Shown here: positions 43,460 to 53,008 of the stretch, one piece after another | Layout of the letters: each line of letters opens with the position of its first letter | Position numbering within the stretch: the first letter of the stretch is position 1 | Assembly: GCA_009838175.1 (NCBI GenBank) | Contig: VXSB01000003.1 | Location: forward strand, 1 to 64,000 | Reading direction: 5' to 3' | Source: Chloroflexota bacterium | GTDB taxonomy: Bacteria > Chloroflexota > Dehalococcoidia > Lucifugimonadales > Lucifugimonadaceae | Length of the DNA: 64,000 bases | Position numbers and translations under genes: made by a program | Notes under the pieces: generated by a model | Seen by the model: the letters and a program-made list of their open reading frames with translations, nothing else | Told to the model about the DNA's origin: nothing | Database searches by the model: none

Positions 43460-45220
43460 TTATCCGGATCGACGTTCTCCGACGTTCCCCGGGCCGCGGT
43501 GCTGCGAGATGTGGTCCCGTTTGCCTTTAAACCGCTTCGCTAAAAGCCCTTCTCGAACGGGCCATAGGACGACTCCGGCTCGTTCGGCCCAAGCATCGTA
43601 CTCCTCGATCATCGACGCGACACGCTCGGGTTCCGTTGCGGCGTGGTCGTGCTGCTCGGTGCGGTCTTCTGGGATGTTGTACAGCTGCCACGGGCTGTCC
43701 CATTCGGCGACGAGCTTCCAATCGCCGATACGGATGCCTCGGTTGCCCTCGTGCTCAACGGCGACGGGTTTTTCTCGTGACCACTCCTTGCCTTCCAATA
43801 TCGGTACGATCGACTCGCCTTCTAGAGGTGTGATCTCGCTTCCGTCGTACTCGGTCGGGTAGACGGCGCCGATGGCGTCGTAGATCGTCGCCGAGATGTC
43901 AGTGATGTGCATCGGCACGTTGTCGATGATCGCACTTTCGCTGATCGTTTCTGGCCAGTGGACGATGAACGGAGTCGATATTCCGCCCTCGTGTATCCAC
44001 CGCTTGAAGAATCGGAAGGGTGTGTTAGAGACGTTTGCCCAAGGGAGTTCGACGGCTTGGAACGTGGTGTCGGGACCGGGTCGCAGCTCGGGGATGTCGC
44101 CGACTCGCACTGGTTGACCGTCGAGGGTCGGTTCGGTTGCCCATTGCGACGGATCGGGCCAATCGTCGTCCTCTTGAAAGAGTTCAGCGCAGCCGCCGTT
44201 GTCCGATAGGAACATGATGAGAGTGTTCTCGAACTGTCCATGGCGTTTCAGGGTGTCGATGACACGTCCGACACCGCGGTCGACCTGCTCGATCATGGCG
44301 CAGTAGACGGCCATACGGATGTCTTCGTACTCCTTGTTCTGCACGTCAGACCAAGGCGGCGCGTCCTCATCGCGTGCGGAGATCGGCCATTTCTCATCGA
44401 CGATGCCTAACGATTTCTGCTGTTCGTGTCGAGAGCCGCGGATCTCGTCCCAACCGCGCATGTATTTGCCTTCATACTTGGCGATATCCTCTTCCCACGC
44501 GTGCAGCGGCCAGTGCGGAGCTGTGAAGGCGATGTACTGGAAGAATGGTTCGCCATCGGTCATGGCTTCGTCGATCTGAGACACGGCGTGGTCGACAATG
44601 GCATCTGTGAGATGGAAGTCGGATGACTCGACGTTGATCAGAGTGTCTTGGAGGACTAGTGTCTTGGGGTTCCAGAACGAGTCGGCGGCTTCTAGGAGCC
44701 CGAAGTATTTGTCGAACCCGCGCTGCGTTGGAAGTGGGTGCGTCTCGTCGCCTGGCACCCATTGGTCACGGTGTCGTCGATCGTATCCACCCCCGACATG
44801 CCACTTGCCGGACATGAGAGTTCGGTATCCCGCGCCTTTGGCGACCTCGGCGATGGTGACGCAGTTGTCGTTCAGATAGCCTTGGTAGCTTGGTACGCCT
44901 AAGTCGGCGGTCATCTGACCGATGCCGGCTTGGTGGGGGTTCAATCCAGTTAGAAGGGCGGCACGCGACGGGCAGCAGCGAGCGCCGTTGTACATCTGGG
45001 TGAAGCGGATGCCGTTGTTGCCAATGGAGTCGAGGTTCGGGGTGTTGATATCGCCGCCGTAACATCCGATGTCAGAGAAGCCGAGGTCATCGACCATGAT
45101 GACGATTACGTTTGGGCGGGATGTTTGTTGCGAAGTTGCAGATGGGTTCGCCAATTCAGGCTCTCCTAGGTTTTGATTGGACTTAGTTGGTAGCCTCCGA
45201 TCAGTTTCCGTACTCGGCAT
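43460..45220 (-). CDS. Arylsulfatase-type sulfatase
   Basis: 586 residues. NVIVIMVDDLGFSDIGCYGG (metal Asp pair) and the formylglycine signature C82-C-P-S-R86-AALLTG. Further motifs: GYRTLMSGKWHVG (Lys, His) and NTLIMFLSDNGG (metal Asp-Asn). No signal peptide is obvious. It needs Cys-to-formylglycine conversion; the FGE at 5913-6884 is the likely activator. The 5' end overlaps the end of the M81 gene by 20 bases. Releases sulfate from organosulfates. Confidence 0.9.
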   Translation of the reverse strand: MPSTETDRRLPTKSNQNLGEPELANPSATSQQTSRPNVIVIMVDDLGFSDIGCYGGDINTPNLDSIGNNGIRFTQMYNGARCCPSRAALLTGLNPHQAGIGQMTADLGVPSYQGYLNDNCVTIAEVAKGAGYRTLMSGKWHVGGGYDRRHRDQWVPGDETHPLPTQRGFDKYFGLLEAADSFWNPKTLVLQDTLINVESSDFHLTDAIVDHAVSQIDEAMTDGEPFFQYIAFTAPHWPLHAWEEDIAKYEGKYMRGWDEIRGSRHEQQKSLGIVDEKWPISARDEDAPPWSDVQNKEYEDIRMAVYCAMIEQVDRGVGRVIDTLKRHGQFENTLIMFLSDNGGCAELFQEDDDWPDPSQWATEPTLDGQPVRVGDIPELRPGPDTTFQAVELPWANVSNTPFRFFKRWIHEGGISTPFIVHWPETISESAIIDNVPMHITDISATIYDAIGAVYPTEYDGSEITPLEGESIVPILEGKEWSREKPVAVEHEGNRGIRIGDWKLVAEWDSPWQLYNIPEDRTEQHDHAATEPERVASMIEEYDAWAERAGVVLWPVREGLLAKRFKGKRDHISQHRGPGNVGERRSG

Positions 45221-46772
45221 CCAGCTCCATCGGGTAGAGCGGGATGCGGCGGTGGTGGTAGGTAAAGGTCGACATGTCGGCGGTGGTTACGCCGGGGGTG
45301 TTGACGAGGATGACTTTCCCGGCGATTGGCTGGTACGCGGGCCGGGGAGATACGACTCCTTTGGCCACGACGATTTTGTAGCGTTCGGGAATGATCCCAA
45401 TGTGGTACATCTGCGCTCGGACAGTGTTGCCCGCGCGGACTGATGTCAGGAGGAGGGTTTGCCCGCCATCAGTGTCTAGGCGTACGCTGACGCCGGAATC
45501 GTAAAAGCGGAATCCTCCGTGGGAGGCACCTAGCTCTTCGTACTGTCCATCGGTGATCGCTCGGACGGTTCCGGTGACGCGTACTGGTTTGCCGTGCATG
45601 TCGTCGGTCTTGCCGCCGACATCGAGCGTGACAGTGCCCCCTACTCCTGCTTCAACGCAGGCTTCGACGGATTCTGGGTCGTAAAGGGTCTGGAGGAAGC
45701 CAGAGATGCCTCGCTCGACGACTTGTGCGAGGATGTGCGTCGAATCTGCGGAAGAACCGCCGCCGATGTTGTCGCCCACGTCCATGAGTACGATTGGGCC
45801 TTCTCTCGCGGCATCGGCATCATCAGGCATTGCGAGCGCGGTGCCGTCGGTTGCTACTACGTCAGCCTCGTTGAGATCTCGTGGACCTACGTATTCGGCG
45901 AGGGCCATGTCTAATGCATCAGAGATGGAAGCGACTTCGACGTTCAACTCTGCGCGACGCTCCCAAGCTTTGGCGGCCATGTCTTTGGCGACGGATTTTG
46001 CCAAGTCGAGGTCGCCGTCCGCAATAGCTACCCATGACATGCCCATCTCTTCGACGTCGGAGTATGGGTATCCTTCGGCGACGGAGGTGTCGAGGATGCC
46101 TGGGATCTCGTTTGCTGCTAAGGCATCGGCGACGAAAGACTTCATCGGGTCTTCGCCGGTGAACTGCTTGACGATGTTGACGTACATCGGCGGCATCTCG
46201 ATCCACTGGACGGGATCGATCTCGCCTTTGGCTGCGCTCACGATGAGGTCGGCGGTTTTACGGCCTCGGACTTTGGGATCGAGGTGGGGGTTTGTTCTCC
46301 AAACGATGCAAACGTCGGTGTGTTCCACGACTGGTTTCGAGACGTTTCCGTGCATGTCGAGGGTGATGCCCACACGCATGTCGGGCCCTACGATCTCGCG
46401 CACGGCGCGACTGAACTCGCCATCCATATCCGGGAATTCCTCGCTCACCGCCGCACCATGGTTCGAGATAAGCACCGCGTCCCATGGACCACCATCGCGG
46501 AGCATCCCGAACATCTCGGCGGTAAGCCGGTCGTACGCGTCTTTGGTTATCGTGCCGATCGGACCGGTTACGGCGTACATGAGAGGGACGAGTTCGAAAC
46601 CGAGCTCTTCAGCGGCCTGCATGTACCCGGAGATTGTGTATTGAGCGTCGCGGAACTTGTCGAAGATCTCTTTGCCTCTCAAGATGCCGGTGGCTTCAAA
46701 TGCCGCGTAGTCGGCGGGGACGCTGGAGAAGGTATTGGTTTCGTGTGAGATGCCTAGGAGTGGGATGCGCAT
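45201..46772 (-). CDS. M81 family (MlrC-like) metallopeptidase
   Basis: 523 residues, GAGGAG before the ATG. N-terminal IPLLGISHETNTFS with metal-binding His-Glu; NHGAAVSEEFPDMDGEF and GITLDMHGNVS (further metal ligands); DVGDNIGGGSSADSTHIL later; the C-terminal MlrC domain follows. MlrC breaks linear peptides such as linearised microcystin; here it probably acts on unusual peptides. Co-transcribed with the sulfatase. Confidence 0.88.
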   Translation of the reverse strand: MRIPLLGISHETNTFSSVPADYAAFEATGILRGKEIFDKFRDAQYTISGYMQAAEELGFELVPLMYAVTGPIGTITKDAYDRLTAEMFGMLRDGGPWDAVLISNHGAAVSEEFPDMDGEFSRAVREIVGPDMRVGITLDMHGNVSKPVVEHTDVCIVWRTNPHLDPKVRGRKTADLIVSAAKGEIDPVQWIEMPPMYVNIVKQFTGEDPMKSFVADALAANEIPGILDTSVAEGYPYSDVEEMGMSWVAIADGDLDLAKSVAKDMAAKAWERRAELNVEVASISDALDMALAEYVGPRDLNEADVVATDGTALAMPDDADAAREGPIVLMDVGDNIGGGSSADSTHILAQVVERGISGFLQTLYDPESVEACVEAGVGGTVTLDVGGKTDDMHGKPVRVTGTVRAITDGQYEELGASHGGFRFYDSGVSVRLDTDGGQTLLLTSVRAGNTVRAQMYHIGIIPERYKIVVAKGVVSPRPAYQPIAGKVILVNTPGVTTADMSTFTYHHRRIPLYPMELDAEYGN

Positions 46773-46905
46773 CGAATGCTCCTCGATATGGAAGATGTTG
46801 GCTTTGTGGCAAAGGTTAATCTATCACCGTCACACATTTCCGGTGCTAGACTTTGAAGCGCATTAGGGCTATGTGAGCCGGTTAACGGCGCAAACGGAGA
46901 AACCG

Positions 46906-48066
46906 ATGAGGATTACCGATATCAAGAACTACCCGGTATGGGTCGGGCAACGCAACCAGATGCTCGTCAAAGTTGAAACTGACGAAGGCATCTACGGATG
47001 GGGAGAATCAGGGTTTTCCGGCCGCGAGCTCTCTGTGAGCGGCATGGTTGACCACTTCCGGGAGTGGCTCATCGGTCAAGACCCGATGCGGCGTGGCCGG
47101 ATATGGCAGGAAATGTATCGCGGGCAGTACTTCGAAGGTGGTCGCAGCATCACCGGCGCGATGTCGGCTATCGACATCGCGTTGCACGATATCGCCGGCA
47201 AAAAACTGGGCGTCCCGGTGTATCAGCTACTCGGTGGAATGCAGCGGGAATGGGTGCCGACGTTTGCAAGTGGTGGAGGAACCACTGCGGAGGAAGTCGC
47301 CGAGATGGGGAAGGCTATCTGGGCCGACGGTTTCAAAGCCATGCGCCTCAACCTGCAAACCATCGGTGAGATCAACGATCCGACACTCTTCGAGCCGCGA
47401 GAATCGATCGCGCCGACCGCTGAGGCGCTAATAAAGGCTAGGGAAGCACTGGGTCTAGAACCAGTGATCGGCATCGACTATCACCATCGTTTGTCGGTGG
47501 CCGAAGCGGCGTCATTCTGCCAGATGATGCCGATGCACACGCTCGATTTCATTGAAGAACCGATCCGCGACGAATCTCCCGAGGCGTACGAAGAGTTGCG
47601 CAAGCTTACGGTTGTGCCGTTCGCGATCGGTGAGGAGTTCGCGTCGAAGTGGCAGTTCCTGCCCTATATCGAGAAGGGCCTGACCAACTACGCACGGCTA
47701 GACATCTGCAACGTCGGCGGCTTCACCGAGGCAATGAAGGTCGCGGGATGGGCGGAGGCGCATTACATCGACCTGATGCCGCACAACCCGTTAGGGCCGA
47801 TCTGCGTAGCGGCGACTTCGCACTTCGCAACTGCGATACCGAACTTCTCTTGGCTGGAGATACGCCACTCGGTTGGTGAGCCGGACAACAATTTCTACCA
47901 AGACGACATCTTCCCTGTGCAGCCAACGGTTGAACCGGGGCGCGTAGTTTTGAGCGATCTGCCGGGCCTAGGCATCGAAGTCGACGAGGCTAGCCTGACC
48001 GAACCGTTCCAGTTCTGGGAGGCACCACACCTGCACCGTAGGGATGGGTCGCACACGAATTGGTAG
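46906..48066 (+). CDS. Enolase-superfamily (DgoD-like) dehydratase 3, first tandem copy
   Basis: 386 residues from the ATG at 46906 (GGAGAAACCG before it). IYGWGESGFSGREL in the cap; GIDYHHRLS (Asp plus His), FIEEPIRDE, AIGEEFASKW (metal ligands) and MPHNPLGP (His). The layout is that of galactonate dehydratase-type members. The next gene is a close paralogue of the same length. Both lead into a Gfo/Idh/MocA gene, so a sugar-acid pathway is likely. Confidence 0.87.
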   Translation: MRITDIKNYPVWVGQRNQMLVKVETDEGIYGWGESGFSGRELSVSGMVDHFREWLIGQDPMRRGRIWQEMYRGQYFEGGRSITGAMSAIDIALHDIAGKKLGVPVYQLLGGMQREWVPTFASGGGTTAEEVAEMGKAIWADGFKAMRLNLQTIGEINDPTLFEPRESIAPTAEALIKAREALGLEPVIGIDYHHRLSVAEAASFCQMMPMHTLDFIEEPIRDESPEAYEELRKLTVVPFAIGEEFASKWQFLPYIEKGLTNYARLDICNVGGFTEAMKVAGWAEAHYIDLMPHNPLGPICVAATSHFATAIPNFSWLEIRHSVGEPDNNFYQDDIFPVQPTVEPGRVVLSDLPGLGIEVDEASLTEPFQFWEAPHLHRRDGSHTNW

Positions 48067-48123
48067 ACCCGAAGCGATTCTGGCCTTATCAGGGCCCCGA
48101 AGCCCATCAACGCGATTCCCCCG

Positions 48124-49284
48124 ATGAAAATTGCCGACATCAAGACCTACCCCGTACGGATCGGGCACCGAAACCAGATGCTCGTGAAGGTAGAGACCGA
48201 CGAAGGCATCTACGGTTGGGGCGAATCCGGCTTCTCGAGCCGTGAACTCGCCGTCACCGGAATGGTCAACCATTTCCGCGAGTTCCTCGTTGGTCAGAAC
48301 CCCATGCAGCGGGGTCGCATCTGGCAGGAGATGTACCGGGGCCAGTATTTCGAAGGCGGGCGGACCATAACCGGCGCAATGTCCGCCATCGATATCGCCC
48401 TCCACGATATTGTCGGCAAGAAACTCGGCGTACCTGTCTACGAACTCCTTGGCGGAAAGCAACGAGATTGGGTGCCCACCTTCGCATCAGGCGGAGGCTC
48501 AACAGCCGAAGAGGTCGCCGAGATGGGTAAGGCTATCTGGGCCGAAGGCTTCAAAGCTATGCGCCTCATCCTGCAGACAACTGTCGAAAACGGCGATCCC
48601 AACCTCTTTGAACCCCGAGAGTCCATAGCCCCCACCGCCGAAGCCCTCATCAAACTGCGTGAGGTCCTGGGTTTCGAACCCGTAATCGGCATCGACTACC
48701 ACCACCGCCTATCAGTGGCCGAGGCCGCATCCTTCTGCCAGATGATGCCCGACCACACCCTCGATTTCATCGAAGAGCCCATCCGAGACGAGTGCCCTGA
48801 AGCCTACGAAGAACTCCGCAAACTCACCGTTGTACCGTTCGCCATCGGCGAGGAGTTCGCCTCTAAGTGGCAGTTCCTCCCCTACATCGAGCGCGGCCTC
48901 ACCAACTACGCTCGTCTCGACATCTGCAATGTCGGCGGCTTCACCGAGGCAATGAAGGTCGCCGGATGGGCAGAAGCCCACTACATCGATTTGATGCCTC
49001 ACAACCCGCTTGGCCCCATCTGCGTCGCCGCGACCTCTCACCTCGCGACCGCGGTTCCCAACTTCTCCTGGCTTGAGATCCGACACTCCGTCGGCGAACC
49101 CGACCTCAACTTCTACGATGACGACATATTCCCCGTCCAACCAAAACTCGAACCCGGCAAAGTCATCCTCTCCGACGAGCCTGGCCTAGGCATCGAAGTC
49201 GACGAGGCGTCGTTGACAGAACCGTATAAGTTCTGGGAACCGCAGCATTTGCACCGGCGCGACGGATCGCACACGAACAGGTAA
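48124..49284 (+). CDS. Enolase-superfamily (DgoD-like) dehydratase 4, second tandem copy
   Basis: 386 residues, all catalytic and metal residues of the first copy retained. By eye about 85% of residues are identical to the gene at 46906, but synonymous codons differ widely (C-ending here, more G-ending there), so the duplication is old or one copy came by transfer. Starts 57 bases after the first copy; the Gfo/Idh/MocA gene follows after 5 bases. Confidence 0.87.
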   Translation: MKIADIKTYPVRIGHRNQMLVKVETDEGIYGWGESGFSSRELAVTGMVNHFREFLVGQNPMQRGRIWQEMYRGQYFEGGRTITGAMSAIDIALHDIVGKKLGVPVYELLGGKQRDWVPTFASGGGSTAEEVAEMGKAIWAEGFKAMRLILQTTVENGDPNLFEPRESIAPTAEALIKLREVLGFEPVIGIDYHHRLSVAEAASFCQMMPDHTLDFIEEPIRDECPEAYEELRKLTVVPFAIGEEFASKWQFLPYIERGLTNYARLDICNVGGFTEAMKVAGWAEAHYIDLMPHNPLGPICVAATSHLATAVPNFSWLEIRHSVGEPDLNFYDDDIFPVQPKLEPGKVILSDEPGLGIEVDEASLTEPYKFWEPQHLHRRDGSHTNR

Positions 49285-49289
49285 CACCC

Positions 49290-50366
49290 ATGCTCAACAT
49301 CGGATTCATCGGCGCCGGCAAGATAGCGGACCTCCACGCTCCCGGTTACCTTGCCAACCCCGACGCCCGAATCTACGCCGTCGCCGACAACGGCCCAGGC
49401 ATCGCCGAAGCCCGTGCCGCAGAGTGGGGTGCGGAAAAGGCTTACACCGACTACCGGGCCATGCTGGATGATCCAGCAGTTGATGCTGTCGAAGTTCTGA
49501 CGCCGCACTCGCTCCACGCCCAAATGGTCGTTGATGCTCTCGATGCCGGCAAGCACGTCAGCCTCCAAAAGCCGATGGCGATCACGCTCGATGAGTGCAA
49601 CGCCATCGTCGATGCAGCAAACAATACCGACAAATTCATGCGCGTCTTCGAGAACTTCGCATACTACGAACCCATCGTCCGAGCCAAGCAGATGCTCGAC
49701 GATGGCGTGATCGGCGAACCGATCTCGATGCGCATGAAGACCGTCACGGGTCACCGAAAACACGGCTGGGACATTCCCGACGCATCGATTGCGTGGCGAT
49801 TCGATCAATCGATAAACGGTGTCGGCAAGGCAATCCTCGACTATGGGTACCACATCTTCGCGATGGGCCGGTGGTTCCTCGGAGAACCCGAGCAGGTTTT
49901 CGCTTGGATCCGCACCAGCTACACCCAGGAAGGCTACGAAAACGACTCCCCGCTCCTCGTAGCTTGGTCCTACGAAGGCGGCAAGACCCACGGCTCATGG
50001 GAGCAGCAGGCATCCACCGAGATGGTCGTACGCTCCGACTACTACCCGGGCGATGAGTGGTTCGAACTCAGCGGCACCCGCGGCGTGATATGGGTCAACA
50101 GATGCACCGCAAAGATGCTCTACGACACCCCACCTCTGACTTACTACGCCGATGGGGAGATGAGCCGCGTTACTGAAGACGAGATCAACGCCGACTGGGG
50201 CAACTCATTCGTCCAATGCGTCAACGAGTTTGTCTACGGCATCCTAGAAGGTCGCCAACCCGACATGACCGCCGAAGACTCCCGTGAGACCTACAAGTTC
50301 GCCCGCGCGAGCCAGCTGGCGGCTAGCGAGAATCGACCAGTCACGTTATCCGATGTTCGAGATTGA
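49290..50366 (+). CDS. Gfo/Idh/MocA family oxidoreductase 2
   Basis: 358 residues. N-terminal IGFIGAGKIADLHAPGYL; VEVLTPHSLHAQMVVDALDAGKHVSLQKPMAITLDEC, with QKP in place of EKP but Lys kept; then GKAILDYGYHIFAMGRWFLG with the catalytic His. NAD(P)-dependent dehydrogenase, probably acting in sequence with the dehydratases upstream. Confidence 0.87.
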   Translation: MLNIGFIGAGKIADLHAPGYLANPDARIYAVADNGPGIAEARAAEWGAEKAYTDYRAMLDDPAVDAVEVLTPHSLHAQMVVDALDAGKHVSLQKPMAITLDECNAIVDAANNTDKFMRVFENFAYYEPIVRAKQMLDDGVIGEPISMRMKTVTGHRKHGWDIPDASIAWRFDQSINGVGKAILDYGYHIFAMGRWFLGEPEQVFAWIRTSYTQEGYENDSPLLVAWSYEGGKTHGSWEQQASTEMVVRSDYYPGDEWFELSGTRGVIWVNRCTAKMLYDTPPLTYYADGEMSRVTEDEINADWGNSFVQCVNEFVYGILEGRQPDMTAEDSRETYKFARASQLAASENRPVTLSDVRD

Positions 50367-50383
50367 GACGGAAACAAAATGCA

Positions 50384-50416
50384 GAAGCCGCTGGTTAGGA
50401 GGGACCCAGCGGCTTC
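50384..50416. terminator. Hairpin between converging genes
   Basis: GAAGCCGCTGG (50384-50394) pairs with CCAGCGGCTTC (50406-50416), a perfect 11-bp stem. T-rich sequence (TGCATTTTGTTT) follows on the minus strand, so it best fits a terminator for the gene ending at 50463; it may also stop the plus-strand operon. Confidence 0.7.
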
Positions 50417-50462
50417 AAGAGGTGAGGTTGGTAGTCGTTTGGTTTGACGACGGTCACATCGG

Positions 50463-51074
50463 TTATGCGTCGTCGCTCATGTCAGTGTGACTCGTATCTT
50501 TTTCCCAGTCCTTGCCAGAACCCCAACGTCCCATTTTGCCGCGCCAACCACGATGACCGCCGTTCTTCCAGCCGCTTGGATTAGGCATTAGCTTGATAAT
50601 TGCGTCGGGTTGAGCGTCGTACCAGTCGGATAACGAATCGGCGTCCGACTGAGTGAGTACGCCCTTCTCGACGAGGTAGTCCAACTTGTCGTCAGCAAGC
50701 ACCAGCGAACCGTGATGTCCACCGAAGCCCTTGCCGCCCAAGCCGCGCTTCCCGGCCATCGTCAACTCAATGTCTGGTTTCGCGTCTAGCCAAGTTTGGA
50801 TCGCGTCCGCTTCCTCCTGCGTCAACTTAGCGTGTTCGACCAGTTTGGCTAAGTAACCGTCACTTCGCTCATCGCGAATTTCTTCCTTCGCCTGCGCGAA
50901 GGCATCCTCGACATCGGAGGTTTCCAATCCTAGAATCGATGCGACGCGCTCGGCGAAAGATTGTCTCCCGCTGTCATCATCGGTTGACTGCGCAGCGATG
51001 CCGGCGAAAATACCGACGGCTGCCAGAAGGGATACGGCGGTAACGCTGAGGATGACGGTGAGTCTCTTTTTCAT
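50463..51074 (-). CDS. Hypothetical secreted helical protein
   Basis: 203 residues from the ATG at 51074. Signal peptide KKRLTVILSVTAVSLLAAVGIFAGIAA, then FAERVASILGLETSDVEDAFAQAKEEI and two related units ending in LTQEEADAIQTWLDAKPD and LTQSDADSLSDWYDAQPD, a pattern seen in DUF2680-like exported proteins. The C-terminus is Gly-, Trp- and His-rich. No assigned function. Confidence 0.65.
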   Translation of the reverse strand: MKKRLTVILSVTAVSLLAAVGIFAGIAAQSTDDDSGRQSFAERVASILGLETSDVEDAFAQAKEEIRDERSDGYLAKLVEHAKLTQEEADAIQTWLDAKPDIELTMAGKRGLGGKGFGGHHGSLVLADDKLDYLVEKGVLTQSDADSLSDWYDAQPDAIIKLMPNPSGWKNGGHRGWRGKMGRWGSGKDWEKDTSHTDMSDDA

Positions 51075-51270
51075 GTGGCTGTTGCCCGCTTTCAACTTTT
51101 CGGTTTTATCCGCAGCCCAACTTCGAACGTCCAACGTTCACTAGTTACGCAGGTTCTGGACGTGCGGATTTAGAGATTGGAGAAGTTCGCAGACGCGTAT
51201 AGTCTTAATTTGGGCAGCAAATTGCAGACAGTCCGGCGATTGCCGGGCTTAGTACTCGTCGAGGAGACAG

Positions 51271-52047
51271 ATGGCGGTAGCAATCGATTTATCCGGCAAG
51301 CGCGGCGTCGTGTTCGGCGTCGCCAACCAGCGCAGCATCGCCTGGGCGATATCGGAACGACTCGTCCAAGCCGGTGCTGAACTCGCGTTTACGTACCTCA
51401 ACGATCGACTTCTAGCACCGGTGCAGAAAACTGTCTCCGGTTTGGAAGACCCGATCTTGATCGAGTGCGACGCGACGGACGACGGCGATGTGCAGTCGGT
51501 CTACGACCAAGTGGGTGACAAGTGGGGCGGCATCGATTTCGTGGTTCACTCGGTGGCGTACGCGGAGCGAGACGATTTGGGTGGAGATTTCTCGACGACG
51601 GGACGTCAGGGTTTCCGCACGGCTCTGGAAACCAGTGCCTACACCCTAATGCCGGTCGTCTCACGCGCCGTCCCTTTGATGCCTGATGGCGGCGCGGCCC
51701 TCACCATGACCTTCGACGCGTCCCAACGCGTCTACCCCGGCTACAACATCATGGGCACCGCCAAGGCGGCGTTGGAGAACGAGGTCCGGCAGCTGGCGGC
51801 AGAGTTTGGCGACCGGAATGTGCGCGTGAACGCGATTTCGGCAGGACCATTGCCGACGCTAGCAGCCCGCAGCATTCCCGGTTTCCGCGACATGACGCGT
51901 GCTCACAGGGATCGATCGCCGCTAAAACGCAACATCACGCATCGTGAGGTCGGCGATACGGCGCTGTTTTTGCTGAGCCATATGGCTACCGGCATCACGG
52001 GCGCGGTGATACCGGTCGATGCGGGATATGGGATTATTGCGCTCTAA
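51271..52047 (+). CDS. fabI: Enoyl-[acyl-carrier-protein] reductase FabI
   Basis: 258 residues, GAGGAGA before the ATG. FabI marks within the SDR fold: KRGVVFGVANQRSIAWAIS (NADH binding), DFVVHSVAYAER, catalytic Y-N-I-M-G-T-A-K (Tyr-x6-Lys), GPLPTLAARSIPGF and TGITGAVIPVDAGYGI. Reduces enoyl-ACP in fatty acid synthesis. Confidence 0.92.
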   Translation: MAVAIDLSGKRGVVFGVANQRSIAWAISERLVQAGAELAFTYLNDRLLAPVQKTVSGLEDPILIECDATDDGDVQSVYDQVGDKWGGIDFVVHSVAYAERDDLGGDFSTTGRQGFRTALETSAYTLMPVVSRAVPLMPDGGAALTMTFDASQRVYPGYNIMGTAKAALENEVRQLAAEFGDRNVRVNAISAGPLPTLAARSIPGFRDMTRAHRDRSPLKRNITHREVGDTALFLLSHMATGITGAVIPVDAGYGIIAL

Positions 52048-52066
52048 AGCGCTACAGCGAAAGCTC

Positions 52067-52867
52067 CTAGTGCCGACTATACGGCACGCCTTCTAGCAGT
52101 CCGGCATCATACATCGCGTTCCACTCATTCAGGAAAGTCGTGTTCCATTCGTCGGTGAATTTGGCTTGCAGCATCTCCTCGAAAATGGGCCAGAAGACGA
52201 TGATGCCGTCGGCACCGTCACGGAGGGCGGCTTCGGCGGTCTCTTTGGATCGCACTAGCGCGGCAGTGATGTAAGGTCGGTTCGCCCAGTCGGCGAAGAT
52301 GTCTCGGAGGTCGCGCACCAGAGCGGTCGGATCACCGGAAACGTCTCGGTAGGGCTCGCAGAAGGGGAGAACGTGGTCTACGCCTGCTTGAGCGACTGCG
52401 ACAGCTTGGTTGATTGTGAATACGGTTGTGCAGAAGGTTTCGACACCCGCCTTCTTAAGTTCTGCGAACGCGCCGAGGGCGTTGACGGTGCACGGAATCT
52501 TGAGGATGACTTGGTCAGACATCTTGGTGAAGACTTCACCAACGTCTAGAAGTTCCTGCGTCGAGTGGCCATCGATCTCAACCGCGACCTTCTTGTCGGT
52601 GATGTCGAGATATCGCTGAATGACTTCGGTCATCTGCCCGTATTTCTGGACCATTTCGTTGAGCACGACTGTGTTGGTGACGATGCCAGCGGCTCCGCGG
52701 CTCATCCACGGCTTGAGGTCTTCGGGATCTCCAGCGAGCCAGACAGCGGGGCTAGCTGCCGTCGCCCGATTCATCTCCGCCGCTCCCATCGGCATGAACG
52801 CCGAGTCGGGCGCGCCGTTGGTGGCCACGGGCGGCTGGGTGGGCATTTGTGTTGCTGTCTGCTGCAT
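52067..52867 (-). CDS. Transaldolase family protein
   Basis: 266 residues from the ATG at 52867; the much longer open frame runs across the divergent gene's promoter and is rejected. A ~40-residue Pro/Ala/Met-rich leader precedes the barrel: WLAGDPEDLKPWMSRGAAGIVTNTVVLNEM, then DQVILKIPCTVNALGAFAELKKAG with the Schiff-base Lys. Family includes transaldolase and fructose-6-phosphate aldolase. Confidence 0.83.
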   Translation of the reverse strand: MQQTATQMPTQPPVATNGAPDSAFMPMGAAEMNRATAASPAVWLAGDPEDLKPWMSRGAAGIVTNTVVLNEMVQKYGQMTEVIQRYLDITDKKVAVEIDGHSTQELLDVGEVFTKMSDQVILKIPCTVNALGAFAELKKAGVETFCTTVFTINQAVAVAQAGVDHVLPFCEPYRDVSGDPTALVRDLRDIFADWANRPYITAALVRSKETAEAALRDGADGIIVFWPIFEEMLQAKFTDEWNTTFLNEWNAMYDAGLLEGVPYSRH

Positions 52868-53008
52868 GTCTTTACTCTCCGCGATGATTTCGGAACTAAT
52901 GGCTGGGACGCATTGATTGCTTGATTGAAGTTTAAATGGAATTTCCGAAGATAGCGTCGCGTCGTAAACTTCGAGACATTCCGAGCGCAATCCATATTGG
53001 GGGAATTT

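Noticed and set aside
45706..46644. 312-codon plus-strand frame
   Set aside because: Antisense to the M81 peptidase gene, with no family motifs; the M81 gene is well supported.
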